Assembly (NCBI GenBank): GCA_021234155.1
Contig: JAJEKV010000003.1
Location: 13,562,386 to 13,626,385 of the forward strand
DNA length: 64,000 nucleotides
Origin: Isoetes taiwanensis
Lineage: Eukaryota; Streptophyta; Lycopodiopsida; Isoetales; Isoetaceae
Direction: 5' to 3'
The position numbers and the translations under genes were made by a program. The first letter of the stretch is position 1. Each line of letters opens with the position of its first letter. The notes under the pieces were generated by a model, which did not search any database, was not told the origin of the DNA, and saw nothing but the letters and a program-made list of their open reading frames with translations. Positions 60,070-64,000 of this stretch are shown here, in pieces.

Positions 60070-63000
60070 ACCTACAGTTTGCCTAGGTGCAAGATATAGA
60101 TGACCGACCGGCTTTCCATGGCAGAAGGGGGACAGTCTCAATTCCGTCGCCATGGACATGGACCTTATCTTCCTCATGGAAACATGGGAACATGCTGGTC
60201 ACAGGCTACCTGATTTGCCAGGATACCAGCGCTACTCCATCTTCAATGAGTGCACCGGGAAACGAGGACACGGAGGGATTGCGTGTTACTACCGGGGCGA
60301 CTTTGGCCCAATCGGTCTCCACATTGCAAAGGCGGCGACGGGCACAAGAGATACACGTAGGTGCGAGTCGCGAAATAGCGATGGCAGCCCTCTCTTTGTG
60401 GCGGCTTGCTACTTCCCACATCTTTGAGAGCAACTTTTACCACACGCGCGGATGTGGATAGGCGGGGAGCCCCATGTCGATCTATATGATGACATACTGA
60501 TGAAATCTGAACAATTGGGCAAGGTCATGTTGCTTGGAGACTTCAATGCGCCGCAGGGACGGAATCCCAAAATTCAGCACCTCTAGCTAAGGATGTGTTG
60601 CAAATGGACCCCGAGAGATGGTTTGGCCAAAGGCGTCGGATGACGACCGGTGACCGCGGTATGGCCGGCGGCCGCCGCTGTTCTTTGGGCGATATCTTTG
60701 ACACAGTCATTTGCAATGGTCGGGCACGGTGGCCGTCCTCCGGCCGCTTCACTTGTAGACGGGGAGAACCCGAGGGGGCACACCCGGTGTGGTGGATTAC
60801 GTGCTAGCGGGGCGAGCAATGCCTACACTTGATCACTTTCGGCGGTTAATCGGGACGGTGGCCGGGGCGAGGAAGTAGACTCCGACCATCAGCCCCTGTT
60901 CTTGCGATAGATTGGCGGGCCAACCGAGCACCCATTGCCCCAACACCCCATGTACCACGGTTGCGTCGGACTATGATCATCGCGGCGGTCTATCGCGAGG
61001 ATGCTTGAGCATGAGGCTGCGGGGAGTCTTTGCAACTCCCCACACTTCAACGTGAGACGGCCCCGGTTTGAACCGGCTCCTTCGAGGGTAGGGGATAGAT
61101 GCTTTGGGAGAGGCCGCTCTCGGCGATCCACGGGGGCTGCAATCACCTTCCCTGCATAATGCCCGTTTGATGGCCGAATGTCGGGGGTCCGAAACGATGG
61201 CTCCGCCAAGTCTTTGGACCCCCACCATTAAGCCATGCAGCCCGTCCGTCAATACCGCTCCTTCCTCAAGACCAAAAAGCGGGTACCTTGCGAGCACCGG
61301 CAATGAGATGTTTGGTCTTCTAGACCGCCACCCTAGGGCCTTACGGAGAAAGGTCTTGAGTAAGCCTTGCCACGACCCACGGGAAATATTACCGGGAACA
61401 ATGGGTGAGATACTTGCGGCAGATTGTATGACCCAATGGGAAGCCGGGGCACCAAGTACCTCATGAGCGGGCCTAGCACCGGTCATTACTGAAGGGGATG
61501 TCATAATGGGCCTGCAACGCCTAATAACGGGAAGGCGGCAGATTTGGATGGTATCACGGCAGAGCTGCTCAAGTGGGCCGGGCCCCCAATGGTGCCGGTT
61601 CTCACGGCCTCTTTCAACGGGGGCATTGCAAGAAGGCTTCCCCGCCTTTGGACTACCGGTAGAGTTGTGCCCATATACAAAGCGGGGGACCCCCACCCGA
61701 CCAACTATCGCATTACCATTATGGTCGGATTCTGTCTTTGCCAAGTTGCTTGCGGGATTCTTGGCCGATTGACACTTTGGGCGGAGGATGGAGAAGTCTT
61801 GGGCTCTCCATTTTTGTGAGCTTCGCCCAGGCATTCTACTATTGACCATATCTTCACTCTGCGAACACTCATAGAGGATAGGCCGGAATCGGCCTTGAGA
61901 ATGCATCTTTGTTGCTTTGTGGATTTCGCAAAAAGGCTTTTGACACAGTGCCTCGGGATAAGTTGTGGGATAGATTGAGACAGACTAGGGACCCCCAATG
62001 ACTTGCGAGAATGCTATATCTGAGACTATCACGAGGCTTGCTCCCGGTGCGTCTCACCTTTTGTCGGGGGCAGTTGTTAGTAGCATTGGGGTGCGCCGGG
62101 GCTGCCCCCTATCCCCATTCTTCGGCTTGTACATTGACCCGGCTAGAAGAATGGCTAGAGCCCCTGAGGGGAGGCGCCGGTTGATGCACCACATAATCCG
62201 ACAACTCATATATCTTTGATGATGTTGACACGCTTTCGCATATACCCGGAGGACATGCAACGCCACACGGATGCTTTGGACACTTTTCGCCAATTCACCG
62301 ACATGAGAGTTAACTTGGCCAAGACAAGGGTGCTACTTGGTCCCCATCATCCCGGCACCCACGCCTTCCCTCATTCACTTACCAGGGCGGGTAGTGGAGG
62401 TGGCTCGATCTTATAAGTATTTGGGCATTGAGTTTTCTACTACCACACACTTTGGGATGCATCCATCGTTATTCTGGTCCTTTGCGGTGGAAAGCCACAG
62501 TATGCAATGCAAAACAACGATCACAAGGCGAGTTTGTATGCATGGGGTCACCGGGCACACTTGTTCGGGGGCCTTGGTTGAACCGGTCCTCCTCTATGGG
62601 GCAGAAGTGTGGGGGCGGTGATATCCCTCACCACTTGGAATGATCTAGAGCGTGTCTGAAGGCCTTCTTGGCCGGGCACCGGGAGTGAAATCCACGGTCC
62701 CATATCGGATCTTGCTCCAGGAGGCGAGCTTCCTTCCATTCTGAGAGGGTCTGCGTTGGAACGTCACATTATTTACTTCCGGAAGGTGGTGGCTATGGAT
62801 GAAGCCCGGCTGCCCAACCTTGCTTTGGCAGTGGCGATGGGCCCGCAGCGACTCAAAGCTTCCTGGAAAGACAAGCAAGCCCAGTGGTTCTCGCTATGGA
62901 ATGTGCAGGCACACAGATGTGGACCAGTGCATACACCGAAGGAACGCGCTGCCTTGAAGCGATACTTGGATGCTTGCTTCATGGCCAAGCTTTGGGATCT

Positions 63001-63640
63001 TGAGAGGCCTGTCACATGTCAAGGTGGCAAATTATCGGCGGCCGAGGTTAATCCCATGCTCACGAGGGGCCCACACCACTACACCGTGCACCCATCTACC
63101 CATGAAAAAGCGGGGGTGATTGCTTCCATTCGCATTCAAACGCAGTGCACACCACCTCCGCATTGAGGCGGGGGAGATGGATTCGGGGCCGCGTGAGGGC
63201 GAGAGTGTCATCAATCGCATCAGCGAGGCGCCATTGAGGATGAAAGTCACGCCCTCCGGGCTGTCCGCTCGAGCATATCCGGGGCTCGGTATGCTTTCGG
63301 TTAGTTGTGCCCCATCGGGCCTTGCATGAGCTCTTGAGCACGGCCTCTGTAGGCTTGTTGGGATCGTTACCTCCGGGAGGTAATGGATACACGGACTTCG
63401 GTTATGCCCCCCAATCCGGCATTAACCTCACCGGTGTACTTGTGATTATGTATATAACTGTGCAGTATGTCAGCATCCTTATTGCTACTAAGGTTTTTCC
63501 CCCGAAAACCCTTCGGGGCGGGGGTTTTTTAATCCTGGTAGTAATACGCCTGCTGCTCTCTCTTTGTACTTGGGTCCCATAGGCCAGTTGGTCTCCGTGG
63601 ACGATAAAATCATATTCTATTCTATTATTATTGAAAAATG
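60070..63640 (+). mobile_element. LINE-B, near full-length, degraded
   Basis: An APE-type endonuclease region comes first (MDMDLIFLMETWEHAGHRLP and GHGGIACYYRGDFGPI at 60152-60400, LLGDFNA near 60535), with the expected Glu in METW and Asp in GDFNA. The reverse transcriptase follows: MDGITAELLKWAGPPMVPV (61544), GVRRGCPLSPFFGLYID (62080) and HIIRQLIYL (62200). The C-terminal part (62756-63166) contains HIIYFRKVVAMDEARLPNLA. A hairpin (63487-63533), the shared CCCATAGGCCAGTTGGTCTC and CGTGGACGATAAAA module, and a (TTCTA)n tail end it at about 63635. Many frame breaks are present. Unlike the copy at 22455 this region is rich in CGG/CCG and poor in CAG/CTG. Confidence 0.85.
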
Positions 63641-64000
63641 TGCAGAACATATTAGAGAGAACGATAAAGCAGTTATCAGCTCTACTTTCTCAGTTTTGGG
63701 CTCTGATTCACATAAAAGAATATTTCCTTTGAAGCTATTGCAGGCTAAACCTTATGTGGAGTTGGATGGCATCATAGATTGCTGATTTGATTTCTGCCAT
63801 GGATTTGGCAAGCTAGCTGGTGCTATTTGGAACAAAGAAGGAGGCTAGACAAGTCAAGGGTACCTAGATATTAGTGCAACGGCAAATGCAATAGAATTTG
63901 ATAGATGTTTTTGCTAGAACTTAGAGAAATTGAAACTTACAAGCATCTAGCAAGCATGCGGTTTTCAGTCTGCAATTTGAAGACCTTACCAGTATTATAA
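63641..64000. other. right flank, nothing recognised
   Basis: An open stretch to 63785 on the + strand reads FSVLGSDSHKRIFPLKLLQ with a CAG|GC acceptor-like site inside, but it matches no family I know. The rest is AT-rich. Confidence 0.35.

Noticed and set aside
61506-61772. Separate small proteins in 60-63.5 kb
   Set aside because: All are frame fragments or shadows of the LINE endonuclease and reverse transcriptase.

Overview
The window looks like nuclear DNA of a land plant with a large, repeat-rich genome. The evidence is one long intron-rich host gene of the plant EDR2-like family (PH, START and DUF1336 domains), together with Ty1/Copia and chromodomain-type Ty3/Gypsy elements, LINEs, and a DNA transposon whose transposase resembles repeat-derived proteins I recall from seedless plants. 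A fern or lycophyte would fit, but that is only a guess. No rRNA, tRNA gene, CRISPR array or organelle insert was recognised.

Layout. Positions 1-2010 and 20505-22518 are direct copies of one composite repeat that carries the 3' halves of LINEs. Between them lies the EDR2-like gene on the + strand (about 20 exons recognised, 5579-19915), with Copia fossils in two of its introns. A LINE copy on the - strand follows (22455-24720). From 25625 to 42808 there is a single LTR-retrotransposon insertion with a 5-bp target duplication. Its left LTR is split by a second, younger Copia element, and its 9.3-kb interior codes for nothing: it is filled with degenerate AGATTC-type arrays and repeated spacer modules. 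This element shares its 3' region with the broken coding Gypsy element at 53641-59480, so it looks like a non-autonomous derivative (LARD) of that family. From 44440 to 53640 a Copia fossil is interrupted by a 7.4-kb DNA transposon (45546-52922) with 37-bp terminal inverted repeats and two convergent genes. A nearly complete LINE occupies about 60070-63640.

The only host gene supported is the EDR2-like gene, predicted to bind lipids and to act at membranes. Everything else is transposable-element sequence in several layers. The most interesting systems are the two-gene DNA transposon, the array-filled LARD with its coding relative in the same window, and a common 3'-terminal module on all LINE ends. 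Many differences between repeat copies fall at CAG/CTG sites, which suggests residual consensus errors at methylated CHG sites. Frame breaks in host and LINE sequences should be read with that in mind.
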